Source: Mansonella perstans
Taxonomy: Eukaryota; Nematoda; Chromadorea; Rhabditida; Onchocercidae
Assembly (NCBI GenBank): GCA_037074765.1
Contig: JBAMDO010000358.1
Span: forward strand, 1 to 34,293
Reading direction: 5' to 3'
DNA: 34,293 bases
Shown here: one piece after another, positions 1-10,104 of the stretch
How positions within the stretch are numbered: position 1 is the first letter of the stretch
Layout: each line of letters starts with the position of its first letter
Translations under genes and position numbers: made by a program
The notes under the pieces: model-generated
Told to the model about the DNA's origin: nothing
The model's input: only the letters and a program-made list of their open reading frames with translations
Database searches by the model: none

Positions 1-253
1 TTTAGCTCATGAGCCGGATAATTTTGCTCAAAGATTCAGAGCACAGCGTGACACATTAGGTAAGATAATATCAGCTTGATGGATTGTTAACAAGTTTTTT
101 GAAGTTGGAAGATTCAGCATATAATAAAATATTGCGAAAAAACAGCATTATTTTCCCATTATTTATCCTCCTGAAAACAAAGACTGGTAAGATTTTCTCA
201 GTGAGAAGTAGGATTGATCATTTTCTCAATTGATTTGTAACTGAAGTTTGAAG

Positions 254-391
254 ATGGTAGGTTACTCGCAAGAACGAGTTGCTCGAGCCGGTTTGCGTTT
301 CTCAAAGCACAATATCATGCTTCGAAAGAGGGGTGTTACCCCGAATTACGGTGAAAGCTCGAGGCGTGGTTGGCCGAACAGAGCCAGATAG
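254..391 (+). other. GC-rich patch with a 45-residue basic ORF
   Basis: Bases 245-391 are much richer in G+C than the surroundings. From ATG 254 there is an uninterrupted frame to TAG 389-391 that reads MVGYSQERVARAGLRF at its start and RRGWPNRAR at its end. It has many Arg, no recognised domain and no obvious donor. It could be a first exon, a gene remnant or part of an old mobile element. Confidence 0.25.
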
Positions 392-1284
392 AGAGGAAAT
401 TTTATCACCTAATCATTACAATCAATGATAATGAGGATAACAAAAAATAAAGATATTTTTTGAATAAAACTTTTGCGCTACATATTCACTTGTATGTCTC
501 ATTTGCAACAATAACAACTTTTCAGTATGATAATCTTTGCCAACTAAGTTTTTACATACTAATAATTTCGAATAAATTCTTGCGCAAATAAGTATCCGGT
601 TGCATGATTCAAAAATTACGGCTATACTAGCAAAAATATGCGGCATAAAATTAGTTTTTTTAAAAATTAATTTCATGCCGCAAATGACAAGCGCATTTCA
701 CGGTTATAAATAGTGTGACGAATTTTAAGTTTTCATCCGGAATTTATTGGGAATATCTGGAAATCTATCTCCTCGTCCAGAAATCAGTGGGAATATCAGG
801 AAATTCCATCCTCTCATCCTTTTACATTGCAGTCCAATTTCGTTTCACTTTTCAACGGAATGTAAAAAATTAAAATGAGAAAAGAAATTTTTTGAAAAAA
901 CATGAAGTATAGTACAATTATTCCTCTGTTAAGCGATACTCAACTGAAAGCAAAACTTTAAGTTTTTCATAAGTATTTAAATAGTCTCAGCCCTATTAAT
1001 TAAGTATATTTCAATTCATGAAATATATCTTAAAAGTACTTAAACATTCTTGATACTTAAGAGATGCTTAAATCAAAAAGCTTTATGCATAAAATGAGGA
1101 AACATTTACTGTATAAGATGGTAGGTAAAAGTTGAGCGATTTGATTGTTAAGTCGTGTAAATGACACCATATTTAAAAGCTGAACAATGATGAAAATATG
1201 TTTCTTTTTTTTTTCCAGAATAATTGCCCGAAATTTAAATGGGTAAGTTATTCCACAACTGTAAGTTTCACATTACTGGTACAG

Positions 1285-1350
1285 CAAAGGCGAGGTTATT
1301 TCAGTTGGAAGAACGGAAGGGAATTGAACCGTTCATGCCATTGGAGTGTC
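1285..1350 (+). other. exon-like remnant before the haspin-like copy
   Basis: A TACTGGTACAG acceptor is followed by an open frame reading KARLFQLEERKGIEPFMPLEC. GTCAGT at about 1348 or GTGGTT at about 1352 could be donors; otherwise the frame ends at TAA about 15 nt later. The composition looks coding. It may be part of the haspin-like gene's N terminus, which is poorly conserved, but I cannot show this. Confidence 0.3.
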
Positions 1351-1703
1351 AGTGGTTACTATAATTTGATTCCAAACTTAAGCAGCAAATTATTATTTAT
1401 AAGCTATAAAGAAATTAATAGTTTTTTATTAGCGTGAAGTCAGATTACTATTTATCAAATTTAGTACATTGTAAAATAGTCCAAGGACAGGTCAATAATG
1501 TTTTTGAGTTAAGCAGCTAAAGTAAAATAAATGGCTTAGCTTATTTAAATGAAGTTTTTGCAAGAGCACATACGTCATTTTTCATTTTTGCAATGTTCAA
1601 TGAAAGATAGATCCTTAAATAGTTTGAAAAAATATAATTCACTTTACTTGTTGTAACATTTTCATATTGTGAAAAATTTCTTCTGCAAATAATTAATTGT
1701 CAG

Positions 1704-1752
1704 CTGACGACTATTCGTTTCGGAAGACACAATACCGTATGATGAATTCGAG
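1704..1752 (+). other. exon-like remnant before the haspin-like copy
   Basis: An AATTGTCAG acceptor and a TTCGAG|GTATTT donor bound 49 nt that read DDYSFRKTQYRMMNS in one frame. It is short and unrecognised, and included because both splice signals and composition look exon-like. Confidence 0.28.
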
Positions 1753-1994
1753 GTATTTTTTGATATGAATAATTTTGCAGTTTTTTTTTTTTTTCATTTT
1801 CCCATTTTGTTCTAATAATTATATAATTGAAAAAAGTATTTCCTGTCCTTTTTTCATTTTTATTTTTGTAGAAATATTTAATATTTCATTGATTGATAAC
1901 AAAGAATAAAAATATAATTTTCTTTTTCTCAAAATACTTTTTACTTTGTATCTCTCCTTACAACAGCTATATTCTGTATACGTACAATTTACAG

Positions 1995-2123
1995 TTTCTC
2001 TTAATTGAGAATTCTCGACCTTTTAATCTGAAGGAATCTTTTCGTTGGACTTCTGAATATGCTAGCAAGCGTAATTATCTCAAAAATCTTCTTCAAATCT
2101 GTAGTCAGTCAAAAATCCAATGT
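1995..2123 (+). pseudogene. haspin-like block 1: pre-kinase region
   Basis: A TTTACAG acceptor precedes an open frame that reads FLLIENSRPFN at its start and YLKNLLQICSQSKIQC at its end, followed by TGA. The LLQICSQ piece resembles the VL.LC.Q motif just before the haspin kinase domain. No clear donor was found before the stop. The match is short, so this block is less certain than the others. Confidence 0.5.
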
Positions 2124-2489
2124 TGAAGAAAAATGAGAAAGTGTTGCAAGTTAAACGTCTCTAAAATTGTAACAAAAGTAATAAAATTGCCAAATAATTT
2201 ATTTCATTGTTGACACGATAAATTTTCTGTGTCACTTTCATAGGTTACATATGTATTTTTCCTGTGTGTGATGGCGATACTTGAGTACGACTTCTTGAAG
2301 AAGTTTCCAAATTCTTCAAGTATTTCCTCAAATCTTAAAGCTCTTGCTGTTTCCCACCGAAAAGTACAAGTTTGTCTTGATTTCCCTAAGAAATTAGGAT
2401 CCTAATTTTCAAGCTAAAAATCATAATTGCAGTAATATATCGAAAGCAAGGAAAATTGTAAAGGTGAATCTATTCCGATACATTTATCG

Positions 2490-2750
2490 TTGAATACAAT
2501 AGGGAGTCGGTTATTGTCAAGGCATCTTTTTTCACAAATTGTTTCGGATAAGGCACTTCTTAATTGTCACATATACTTGATCCCTTTTGGTGCTGACAAA
2601 CCAATCGATGGATATTTTATTAACACATTCCGAGAAGGAGCTGCAAAATTGGTCGTTTTGAAAGAACTTGCACATCTTAGTTAGGTCGAGAAGGAATACT
2701 TTACGGAAGGATTTGTTCAACTGAAAGCAGCGATAGTTATGAAAGATTGA
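2490..2750 (+). pseudogene. haspin-like block 2: N-lobe with in-frame TAG
   Basis: YLIPFGADKPIDGYFINTF followed by REGAAKLVVLKELAHLS aligns without gaps to the haspin segment running from KII.I.G through TFEEILPEI to SKELSLLS. Tyr stands where the catalytic Lys should be, and Lys where the helix-C Glu should be. A TAG (2682-2684) follows, then in the same frame VEKEYFTEGFVQLKAA, which matches the haspin TEGFI.L segment, up to TGA at 2748. Because the match continues on both sides in one frame, the TAG looks like a true nonsense mutation. Confidence 0.72.
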
Positions 2751-3159
2751 ACCTTATAACAGAAGTCATAAGTTTTTCATGATTGTAATGCGGACTACAA
2801 TGGTATCGTCGTATTTTTAATAGACTCAAAACGAAAAGATTTTATTGCATAGTTATTAACTATCCAAATTTTAATCAGACTAAAGTACATAAACACCATT
2901 AAGGCATTATTTCCCTTCTCAAAAGATGACCAATGATAATTATCAGTTTCATAATTATCAGTTATCATCTTCATCACTATTAGTTATAAATCAAAGCAAT
3001 ATAATGGTTAATTAATTGATACTGTAAATTGTAGCGGTATTGTCAAGCTAACTAACATTTTCGTAAACGGTGATCTATTGACTTTTTCGCATACTTTTAC
3101 GTTTTTTTGCGAAATATCACGGATCACGCATTTTTATAAGGCATTATCCGTTATCGATG

Positions 3160-3252
3160 ATTAATGCGTGGAAGCTGTACAAACGAAATGTGAAATCCGA
3201 CAAATTAAATCCTTTTTTCCAGCTGTCAAAAATTTTCGCTCCTTTTCTTTGA
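3160..3252 (+). pseudogene. haspin-like block 3: AW-to-hinge region
   Basis: The frame reads INAWKLYKRNVKSDKLNPFF, then FAPFL and a TGA (3250-3252). AW..Y....SD...PFF parallels the AWD.....GS.ND.P.FF stretch just before the haspin hinge. The hinge glutamate/glycine motif itself is not recognisable. It is in the same frame as block 4. Confidence 0.5.
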
Positions 3253-3402
3253 GAACAGTGGAATTAACCTGAATAAATATGAGGTCAGTTAGCAATATGA
3301 GGTCATTATTGCATTCTGATTTTATTTTATAATTTTTAACTGACAGTTTTTCAAAAAAAAGAAAGTAGGATAAAAAGTAAAGGAAAAGATCAAAAGACTG
3401 AA

Positions 3403-3618
3403 TTGGGAAGGGCGTTAAAGACATTGAACATGATAGTATATTGTTGCTATTTAAAGTTATCAGTTCCAAAGATTTCGATTTCTAAGATCAGTAACGTGCT
3501 TCAAGCATATAGCATCGTTTATCAGTTATTTATGGCTCTTGCTGTTGCGGAATTTTGGCTTTCATTTGAACATTGTGACCTGAACTGCAGACATATTTTG
3601 GTTACCAGCACTGACTAG
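3403..3618 (+). pseudogene. haspin-like block 4: catalytic loop
   Basis: VLQAYSIVYQLFMALAVAEF followed by WLSFEHCDLNCRHILVTSTD ends at TAG. It matches the haspin helix ending in LAVAE and the FEHRDLHWGNVL catalytic loop. The catalytic Asp is kept (codon 3577-3579), Arg of HRD is Cys, and the metal-binding Asn is His (codon 3592-3594). The upstream part (3403-3480) may include intron sequence. The minus-strand ORF over this stretch is a shadow. Confidence 0.78.
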
Positions 3619-3756
3619 CATGATTCAATTAGGTTTGATTTTAAGAAAGCATACGAATTTTCTTGACCAGACATTATTTCATTTTTCAATTTCATTTCCT
3701 TTTTCGGAAAATTAAAATTTGATATGATTTTAGAAATAAGTTTGATGGTTCTGAAG

Positions 3757-3831
3757 TCCACATATATATACGGTGTTGTAGTCAAAATTCTAAATTCGTC
3801 TTTCAGTAGAATGACCAAAGGTATATATGGA
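3757..3831 (+). pseudogene. haspin-like block 5: DYT region
   Basis: The stretch GVVVKILNSSFSRM corresponds residue for residue to the haspin G.QVSIIDYTLSRL motif, where DYT replaces the usual DFG. The Asp is Asn here (codon 3793-3795) and YT is SS. Loss of this Asp removes the second Mg-binding residue. The downstream part of the ORF (to 3905) does not resemble haspin and may be intron. Confidence 0.7.
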
Positions 3832-3940
3832 CATCATTCTTTCTTAATAAATGAACTTTGTTTTTTGTTTCAAAAATTTTCACCTTTGAAAATATTAATT
3901 TCGTAGAAATGCATCTTGTTATTATACTTGAAACATTGTA

Positions 3941-4038
3941 GATTTGTCCACAAAATATTTCGATTGCGCATCAAATGAAGAATTTTTATGGATGAAGGTG
4001 ATTTCGAATATCTCACCTTTCAAACAATGCGAAAAATA
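3941..4038 (+). pseudogene. haspin-like block 6: activation segment, frameshifted
   Basis: After a CATTGTAG acceptor, one frame reads LSTKYFDCASNEEFLW and the next frame reads DEGDFEYLTFQTMRKINK to TGA. Together they parallel the haspin segment from FCDVSMDEDLF to GDGDYQFDIYRLMKK. The switch of frame occurs within about three codons at 3989-3993, consistent with a single-base deletion. Confidence 0.62.
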
Positions 4039-4295
4039 AACAAGTGATGTACAATTTGAGTGTCAATGTAGCTTTGCATTGACATGTCACCAGCAAAAGA
4101 TGTTTGAACATCTTACATATAAAGGAAAAAATTGGGATCGCAGAATGATAATGGTAATAGTAAGCACAGAATAGATATCAGGAAGGATATAAAATAATTG
4201 GGATTTCAAGGACGTTAATGAAAATTTGCAATCCCGAATTTTTGTTTAGACGGATAGGTGTTTTCTGCAGACCAAAAAATTTCAGAAACATTTAG

Positions 4296-4437
4296 CGACC
4301 ATTTTGGCCTATGACAAATATTCTCTGGCTGGCATATATTACTAATTGCATCCACGATCGACTGAAAGAATTGAACGTTGGCAGTCCGGCTGATCATGCT
4401 GAATTTTTCCATCATTTTGAACATCTATATCGTTATA
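4296..4437 (+). pseudogene. haspin-like block 7: C-lobe helices
   Basis: From an AACATTTAG acceptor the frame reads RPFWPMTNILWLAYITNCI, then HDRLKELNVGS and FFHHFEHLYRY, ending at a TATA|GTGAGA donor. HPYSNVLWLHYL followed by a charged helix is the haspin counterpart. This block has no defects and is followed by a 43-nt intron. Confidence 0.7.
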
Positions 4438-4480
4438 GTGAGAACCCGATCTATTGTTACAAATTAAATTAAATTTACAG

Positions 4481-4563
4481 ATATCGCATGGCAATGGATT
4501 CATGATAACATTGCTAATCACATGAAGAAGGAAGCCATTCGAAGAGAGTCGGAGAAAGCATAA
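4481..4563 (+). pseudogene. haspin-like block 8: C-terminal exon
   Basis: An AAATTTACAG acceptor opens an exon reading IAWQWIHDNIANHMKKEAIR and then RESEKA before TAA (4561-4563). The phase (2 nt in) fits the 1-nt end of block 7. It sits where haspin has its last helix. The charged, helical tail has no motif I can name. Confidence 0.6.
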
Positions 4564-4782
4564 TTAGGCATTTGTCATTTTTGATTTATAGTTATAGTGT
4601 TTGATAATTCCATATATCATCCAAACTGTTTTTAGTTGGACAATTAAAAAATAGAATTTGGGAATCTTTCATAACACTTCATACTGTTTGTTTTCTTGAT
4701 TTCACCGTTTTCTTCCCTTAAATTATTTTTTCTATAAATCAAATGAAAAGGCTACAAAGTGAGAAGGAAACAAAGTTTTAAG

Positions 4783-4949
4783 AAGAGAGTATAAACTTTT
4801 GGCTGAACCACTTGGAGTTATTGGAGCAGTGTTCCAGGACCTCTATAAGCCAGTTGACGCCAAAGCAGAAGACATAAAAACCGATCTCATGAGAACTTCT
4901 TCTATGCATATATAGGATTAAAGGCGAAGATTTGATAAACTATTTCGAG
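4783..4949 (+). pseudogene. unrecognised coding remnant with frameshift
   Basis: From a possible GTTTTAAG acceptor (4781-4782) the frame reads REYKLLAEPLGVIGAVFQ, then DLYKPVDAKAEDIKTDLMRT, to a TAG at 4913-4915. Two bases on, another frame reads IKGEDLINYFE and ends at a TTCGAG|GTATCA donor-like site. No donor lies between them, so a frameshift is the simplest reading. I do not recognise the family; the EPLGVIGAVF start recalls dehydrogenase-type loops but the rest does not fit. Confidence 0.35.
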
Positions 4950-5259
4950 GTATCATGAAGATTAAGTTGACCTTTGACATGCTCTGTGTGATCATTAAGC
5001 GCTTTTCTTTTTGTAACTGAGCACAAATATCGAAATCTATCTTATGTTCTCTTCGTCGCTTTTAATTTTATTTGCAAAGTTTTATTATTTAGGTCTGATA
5101 ATTTTAATTTTGGTTGTTCAACAAATACAACATCACGTCAAAACATGTGAAGCAACGTAATTACGGATGAATGAAGAATGGATTTTTCGTGAAAGATCAC
5201 TGTGATTAGAACTGTTAGCCATTATTATTTTGATTCGTTGTACTATCTTCGATTTGTAG

Positions 5260-5313
5260 CAAGAGGGCGAACACGACAATTCAATTGTCATTGGATTGAT
5301 GCATTCGCAATAA
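5260..5313 (+). other. candidate terminal exon with overlapping poly(A) signal
   Basis: A GATTTGTAG acceptor is followed by an 18-codon frame reading QEGEHDNSIVIGLMHSQ and a TAA (5311-5313). AATAAA at 5309-5314 overlaps the stop codon. This could be the 3' end of the unrecognised gene whose remnant lies at 4783-4949. It is short, so evidence is limited. Confidence 0.3.
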
Positions 5314-5314
5314 A
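5309..5314 (+). terminator. AATAAA poly(A) signal candidate
   Basis: The hexamer overlaps the TAA of the candidate terminal exon at 5260-5313 and is followed by an AT-rich stretch. In this AT-rich DNA such hexamers are frequent by chance, so it counts only together with the exon. Confidence 0.25.
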
Positions 5315-5622
5315 GATTTCAATTTAATTATTAAATACCCAAAATATTCAATTACGAATAAAACTTACTGTTGCTTTTATTTTGTTAACACTTTATCTAC
5401 TGTTGTTTCATAAAACATTTTAGAATACTTGTCAACTGGGAAAGATTCAGAGAATTTTATTTGACAGATAAAATCTTTAATGCTTTTACTATTATTTAAG
5501 TATACGAGTAAGGTGAAATTTTCTTTTGTTTCCATAATTCATTTCTAAACTTTTGCTATACAAGCATCATTGAAAGAGTAAAGTAAAACTTTTTTAATAC
5601 AGCAATCATTGTTGTCTTCCAG

Positions 5623-5870
5623 ATGGAATGAACCGTCTGCGCTCATCTGAAAGTGTTGGAAGAGATACCGGAAGCGATTAAAGGTCAAAACGCCGGAGAA
5701 GTGGAAGAAGTACGGGAAGTGGTGAAGAAGAAAACAGAGGAGAACCTGATCTCTCGAACAGAATAGATTTAATACTCTTCCCGAGAACTGATAATGAAGT
5801 AGAGCAGTGGCCAACAACCGTAGAAAAGACCCCTCTGCCGGACCAGTTATCCTTAAGCGAAAACAATTAG
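5623..5870 (+). pseudogene. Arg/Ser- and Glu-rich coding remnant with one stop
   Basis: After a GTCTTCCAG acceptor, one frame reads GMNRLRSSESVGRDTGSD, a TAA (5679-5681), then RSKRRRSGRSTGSGEEENRG and so on to LPDQLSLSENN and TAG (5868-5870). The sequence is charged, Cys-free and GC-richer than its flanks, which fits a disordered coding tail with one nonsense mutation, or a new exon starting after the TAA. The minus-strand ORF here (5928-5545) is longer but rich in Phe/Cys/Leu and looks like an antisense shadow. Confidence 0.4.
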
Positions 5871-5939
5871 ATGATTTGTTTTGTATATTTTCGCATATTT
5901 GATTTTTTGGAGCATTGAAGCAATTCAATTCTAAATCTG

Positions 5940-8900
5940 GAAGCAGAGATTCTAGTTACTATAAGCAATTATTATTAATGATATACTCTAATTAAAAACG
6001 AAAAAATTATTATGAATCCTAAAAAATTTCCTGAGTGATTCACATCATTTCGGCGTAGCCATTTAAGTACGGAACGACCCTTATTTGCTTAGTAAATTAC
6101 TATTGATTTGTTTTTTTTTTTTTTTTTTTCTTTTTTGACATTTGGAATTTTCTCTTCGAATAATTTGTCATTTATCCTTAAAGTTTCCGATTTTTCTTTA
6201 AATTTTAATTACTTTCTTAATTGAGGTTTTTTATTGATATTCCAGTCCTTTATGTGTATTCAGTTTCAGTATCAGACTGCTGGATAACAGTTTTTGTATA
6301 TAATTGCAGAAATATTGTACTGGGCCAGCGTTCCAGTTTATTTTTGAATAACTACTAGTACAGTGATGTTGCAGAGTGATATGACAGAGTACCAATTACA
6401 AGAATGCTTCAAATTCTTCAACGGTAGTTTTCTTCAGCAATTTTTTCCCCTGAGGGCAAATTAAAATTGAAATCTCAGATATTGATAGCATTTAGTTCAA
6501 ATAATTTCATCCAAAATATTCATAATGAGAGATCGAAAGGTGTATGTATGACTTCTGCGGGAAAAGATAAATGCATAAGCGAATTTTCCGGTTTTTTTAA
6601 ATTTTGAAAAGATCTGAGAATATTTAATTTTTACTAGCTTACTTTTCTATGGATGCTAGAAACTAATGCTTGAAAATTTAACGAAATTAATGAAGGAAGG
6701 ATAAAGATTAGAAGTGTCGGATTACCGAAATTGAAATTACTGAAATAAATCGAATAGAGAAATAATAAAATTCTTTAAGTAAAATTAAAGTGATGAGGAG
6801 AATAGAGAAGATAATGTCATAAACGGATTTTGGTAGTTTTGCTCGATTAATGAAAGAAAAGCGCTCATTAATTATGTGGATTATGCCGCAATTAGTTTAA
6901 CCTCTTTGATAACCCCCGGAGCAGTTTACCAAAGCTCCCGCTCTAACTGTAGATACATTATGAAAAAAAATCTTACAAGGTCAGTGCATACGTAAAAAGT
7001 ACTCTAATTACCGAATACAATGACTTGATTTAAAGGGAAAATTGAGCTAATGATTGCTTATTGATTGTGTAACTCATTTTTGTTCTCGTTGTTCTGAACT
7101 AGTAATGAATTGTTAATGTGACAATATTAATCCTGACACAGAAAGAGCATGCTGTCGGAGCGATATATTCTGTTGAAGGGATTTTATTTATCACCTTTTT
7201 TCTTTTTTTTTTTGCTTTTTTAAAATCGAACTTTTTTGTTTTTTTTAAAAACCATGTATTTCAATAAATTTTGGTTCAGTAATACTTTGATCCTTTTCTA
7301 ATTGCTCCGAAATCAACTATAAAAAAAAAAAATATTCAGAAAAGTTTTTTATTCATTAAATATTTATCAACAGATTTTTTGATCAATTTAAGCAGCACCA
7401 ATTGTAAATTTAAAAATTTTAGAAAAAACAAAAAGCTCGATTTTGTATTAACACTACTCACTGCATGTTCTTTCGTTTTATTGGTGTCACCGATATAGTT
7501 GTGTCTTTTTAGGATCTTTCTCTTAGGACATATATTGGTAAGCAGAACATTACATTCGAAAAGCAAATATAATTCGACTGAGTGACAGTCTCAATGACAC
7601 TAAATTGCAGTTGATTTATTACGAATTAATTAATAGCTCAACAAAAAAAAAAAAAAGTAACAAAAAACACAACTGCTGTTTGATAAAAGATCTGCTGAAA
7701 GTGAATCATCAAATCGGCAAATTTTAAATTTAAAAAAAAAAAAAAAATTCATAAAATTAGTTGTGTGCTGCAGGAAATGTGCTCTCTAAGATTTCAGCAT
7801 AATAGAAGTATCTGTTTTATTCTTGTTGAATTTTTTTCTATGGTAATTTAATTTGAAGCTTTAAAACTTTTTCTGAGCTATCTGTTGCTATGGATTTATA
7901 TGAATGATGAAAAGAGGAAGAAAAAAAAAGAAAAGACCTATACAAAGTGAAATTGCAGAATTAAGAAATTTGTTGACACATGAAATTAACGACAGCTCAC
8001 TATATTCAATTTTTTTTTGATATTGAATTTTGTTGACATGACAGCTTATTCATATTCATTAAAAAACTTTAGTAAAGAATTCTTTTTGAAAATTTGAATA
8101 GAAATTTTGTTTTTTTCTGTTTTTGTTTGCATATGAGAGTCATCATTGTTTTTTCATTACAACCAGCGTAAATTTATGGTATGATTTGAATTTAAAAAAA
8201 AAAAAAAAAAAACCTTTAAATTCATTATTAGGCTACAATCATAAAAGCGATTAATTTTTATGATGAAAATATGACAAAAAGCGCAGATAGGAATGATGAT
8301 TTTTTTTGATTAAAACTATAATTGTATTAATAACATAAATAAGCACTTTTTTTCTTTTCATTTTTCTTTTTTTTCCTTCTCAAATAGTTTAAATAAGAAA
8401 TGTTTGAAAAAGAGAAAACACAAGAACTATAAGTAATCTTGAAAATTTTTGCTTTACGTAAGAAAACAAAAAATCACTGACACTCACTATTTATTTGACT
8501 TCCTTGGCGTTAGTGGGTAATAACAGTTATTGGAAATTATATATCACTTATCATAGATTTACAAATTTCAAAACTTTGATGGAATTTCAACATTTGATAA
8601 TACTAAATAAATTCATCAAATATCGAAAAAACAAAAAAAAAAAACTTTTTTTGCCATTAATCTTTTTATCAATAAATTTGAATAAGTCATAACATTCAAT
8701 GTAGAATATTTTTTAAAAAATTTGGAAAACTTTATTTAAATTTAAAAAGGAAAAAATTGCTGCAAACGGCAGAATAAAAGTGATTGTGTAGCTTACGTAA
8801 ATAAATGTTGATATAATGTAATAATATACTTAATCAAATTATGACAAACAAAAAATATTGTAGGTGACATTAAAAATTTTACAGGTGGCAAATTAAAAAT

Positions 8901-9600
8901 ATTACAGGTATCTTTTCATATTTCCATTTGTAAATTTTTTTGTTGGGCAATGAAATTTATTGAATTTATTTCGATTTATTATGAGAAAATTTGAAAATTC
9001 ATCCTTACAGCAAGCCTACACTAAGCTTTTGAAAGCATGCTTTAAAAGTCTTGAAAGTATCCTGAAGTTCCAGTTTATTCAAATTTAATGCTACATCCAG
9101 TATTAATAAACAATTAAAAAAATAAAAATTTCTAAAGGGATAAATCAAATATACGAACTGTCACCTGAAGTAAAAAAATTTTTTTAGTGCAAACTTACGA
9201 GTGCAGTAAAATTTTTAAAGTATAGACAAGTCGATATTTGACGTATTTACCGTATATAATGCAGAAAACCTGTAGTACAATTAAGAGATAAGCTATATTG
9301 CAGAAAAAAAAAAGACGTGACAAGATTTAAATTGACACGATTAATTAAGAAGTATGCAAAGTTGACAGATAATAAAAGAAACACTTCGAAGGGAATGATA
9401 AATCTTGGCATGTTTTGCAAAATATTTTAGTAAAAATTGAATTTTAAACTTAATACTTCATTTTTAAATTTAATTCTTGCAAAAAAAAAGAAGAGGTGGA
9501 GATATTTAAATTTTCCATTTAAACTTTAGAAAATGATATGTAAATTTCATATAGGAACTGTTCATTAAGCTGTAGAAGATGATCTGAAATTTCATGTGGG
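5940..9600. other. AT-rich stretch without recognisable genes
   Basis: Every frame is broken by frequent stops. The stretch contains many homopolymer A/T runs (for example 6112-6129, 7320-7331, 7731-7747 and 8193-8212). Two small patches have a more balanced composition, 6240-6420 and 6890-6955, but neither gives a convincing exon. The ORFs at 7336-7566 and 8495-8692 are low-complexity Lys/Phe/Asn-rich readings. Spacer DNA between the haspin-like remnant and the 3' end of mbr-1. Confidence 0.6.
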
Positions 9601-10104
9601 ATTTATTTATTTATTTTGCATGATTGACCGTGCAGAAAGGATTATTCTTTAGTTAGTGTTTCAATAAAAAAAAACGTATTTGCCTGTTGTGATACAAAGC
9701 CGCATATATCAAAAGCGATGATTTCACATTTCAATTTTTTAATGCAAATTGTAGAAAAGTAATTAAGAATAAAGAAATTTAAATTTTCATTTTTTAAAAA
9801 TATCACGGTATAAAAAACAGTTGTGATGAGAAAGAAAAAAAATATCGCACAAAATTAATACCTTCATTATCGTTTTTTTTTGTTTATCACTAAGCAAGAT
9901 AATGTGACACGAAAGTGTGATAAATCACTAAACAAATTAAATTTGTATCGAACATACAATACATACACATACACATTTAGTATATTACATTAAATGTTAT
10001 CACAATGGATGCCGCAGGAAAATTTTTCGACAATAAAATATTAAAGTTCATAAATTAAAATTAATTTAAAAAAAAAGAAATTAGAAATAAACAAAAGAGA
10101 AATT
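9600..10104 (-). other. probable 3' UTR of mbr-1
   Basis: The sequence downstream of the TAG is AT-rich and non-coding. On the minus strand the first clear AATAAA hexamers are in the TTTATT run at about 9602-9613 (plus-strand view), which would give a 3' UTR of about 500 nt. It includes a TGTATG-rich patch (9957-9977) and a second copy of the 10-mer GATGCCGCAG that also occurs at the end of the coding exon. The poly(A) site is inferred only. Confidence 0.35.

Larger units (their letters stand above)
1995..4563 (+). pseudogene. haspin-like kinase pseudogene (or pseudokinase)
   Basis: Colinear plus-strand blocks match the haspin (histone H3 Thr3 kinase) fold in order: the pre-kinase LLQICSQ piece, N-lobe, linker TEGF motif, hinge region, catalytic loop, DYT region, activation segment, and the C-lobe NVLWL-type helix plus C-terminal helix. 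Catalytic positions have changed: the VAIK-type lysine is Tyr, the helix-C Glu is Lys, the catalytic-loop Asn is His and the DYT Asp is Asn. A TAG lies at 2682-2684 between two matching blocks, and the activation segment needs a one-base shift near 3990. Some splice signals, such as the 43-nt intron 4438-4480, look intact, so decay may be fairly recent. Nematodes are known to carry extra haspin-like genes. Alternatives are a divergent expressed pseudokinase with introns I mis-drew. The Gly-rich loop was not found. Confidence 0.75.

Noticed and set aside
422..676. 84-residue minus-strand ORF
   Set aside because: No recognised motif or splice context; typical of random frames in AT-rich sequence.
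1198..1260. 24-nt micro-exon reading NNCPKFKW after a TTTTCCAG acceptor
   Set aside because: Both splice signals look good, but the exon is too short to support without transcript data.
3161..3469. 102-residue minus-strand ORF
   Set aside because: Antisense to haspin-like blocks 3 and 4, which explain the openness of the region.
5545..5928. 127-residue minus-strand ORF, the longest in the window
   Set aside because: Phe/Cys/Leu-rich composition and a more protein-like opposite strand suggest that it is antisense to the plus-strand remnant at 5623-5870.
6890..6955. GC-richer patch with CCCCCGGAGC and CTCCCGCTC
   Set aside because: No frame, repeat or RNA structure that I could support.
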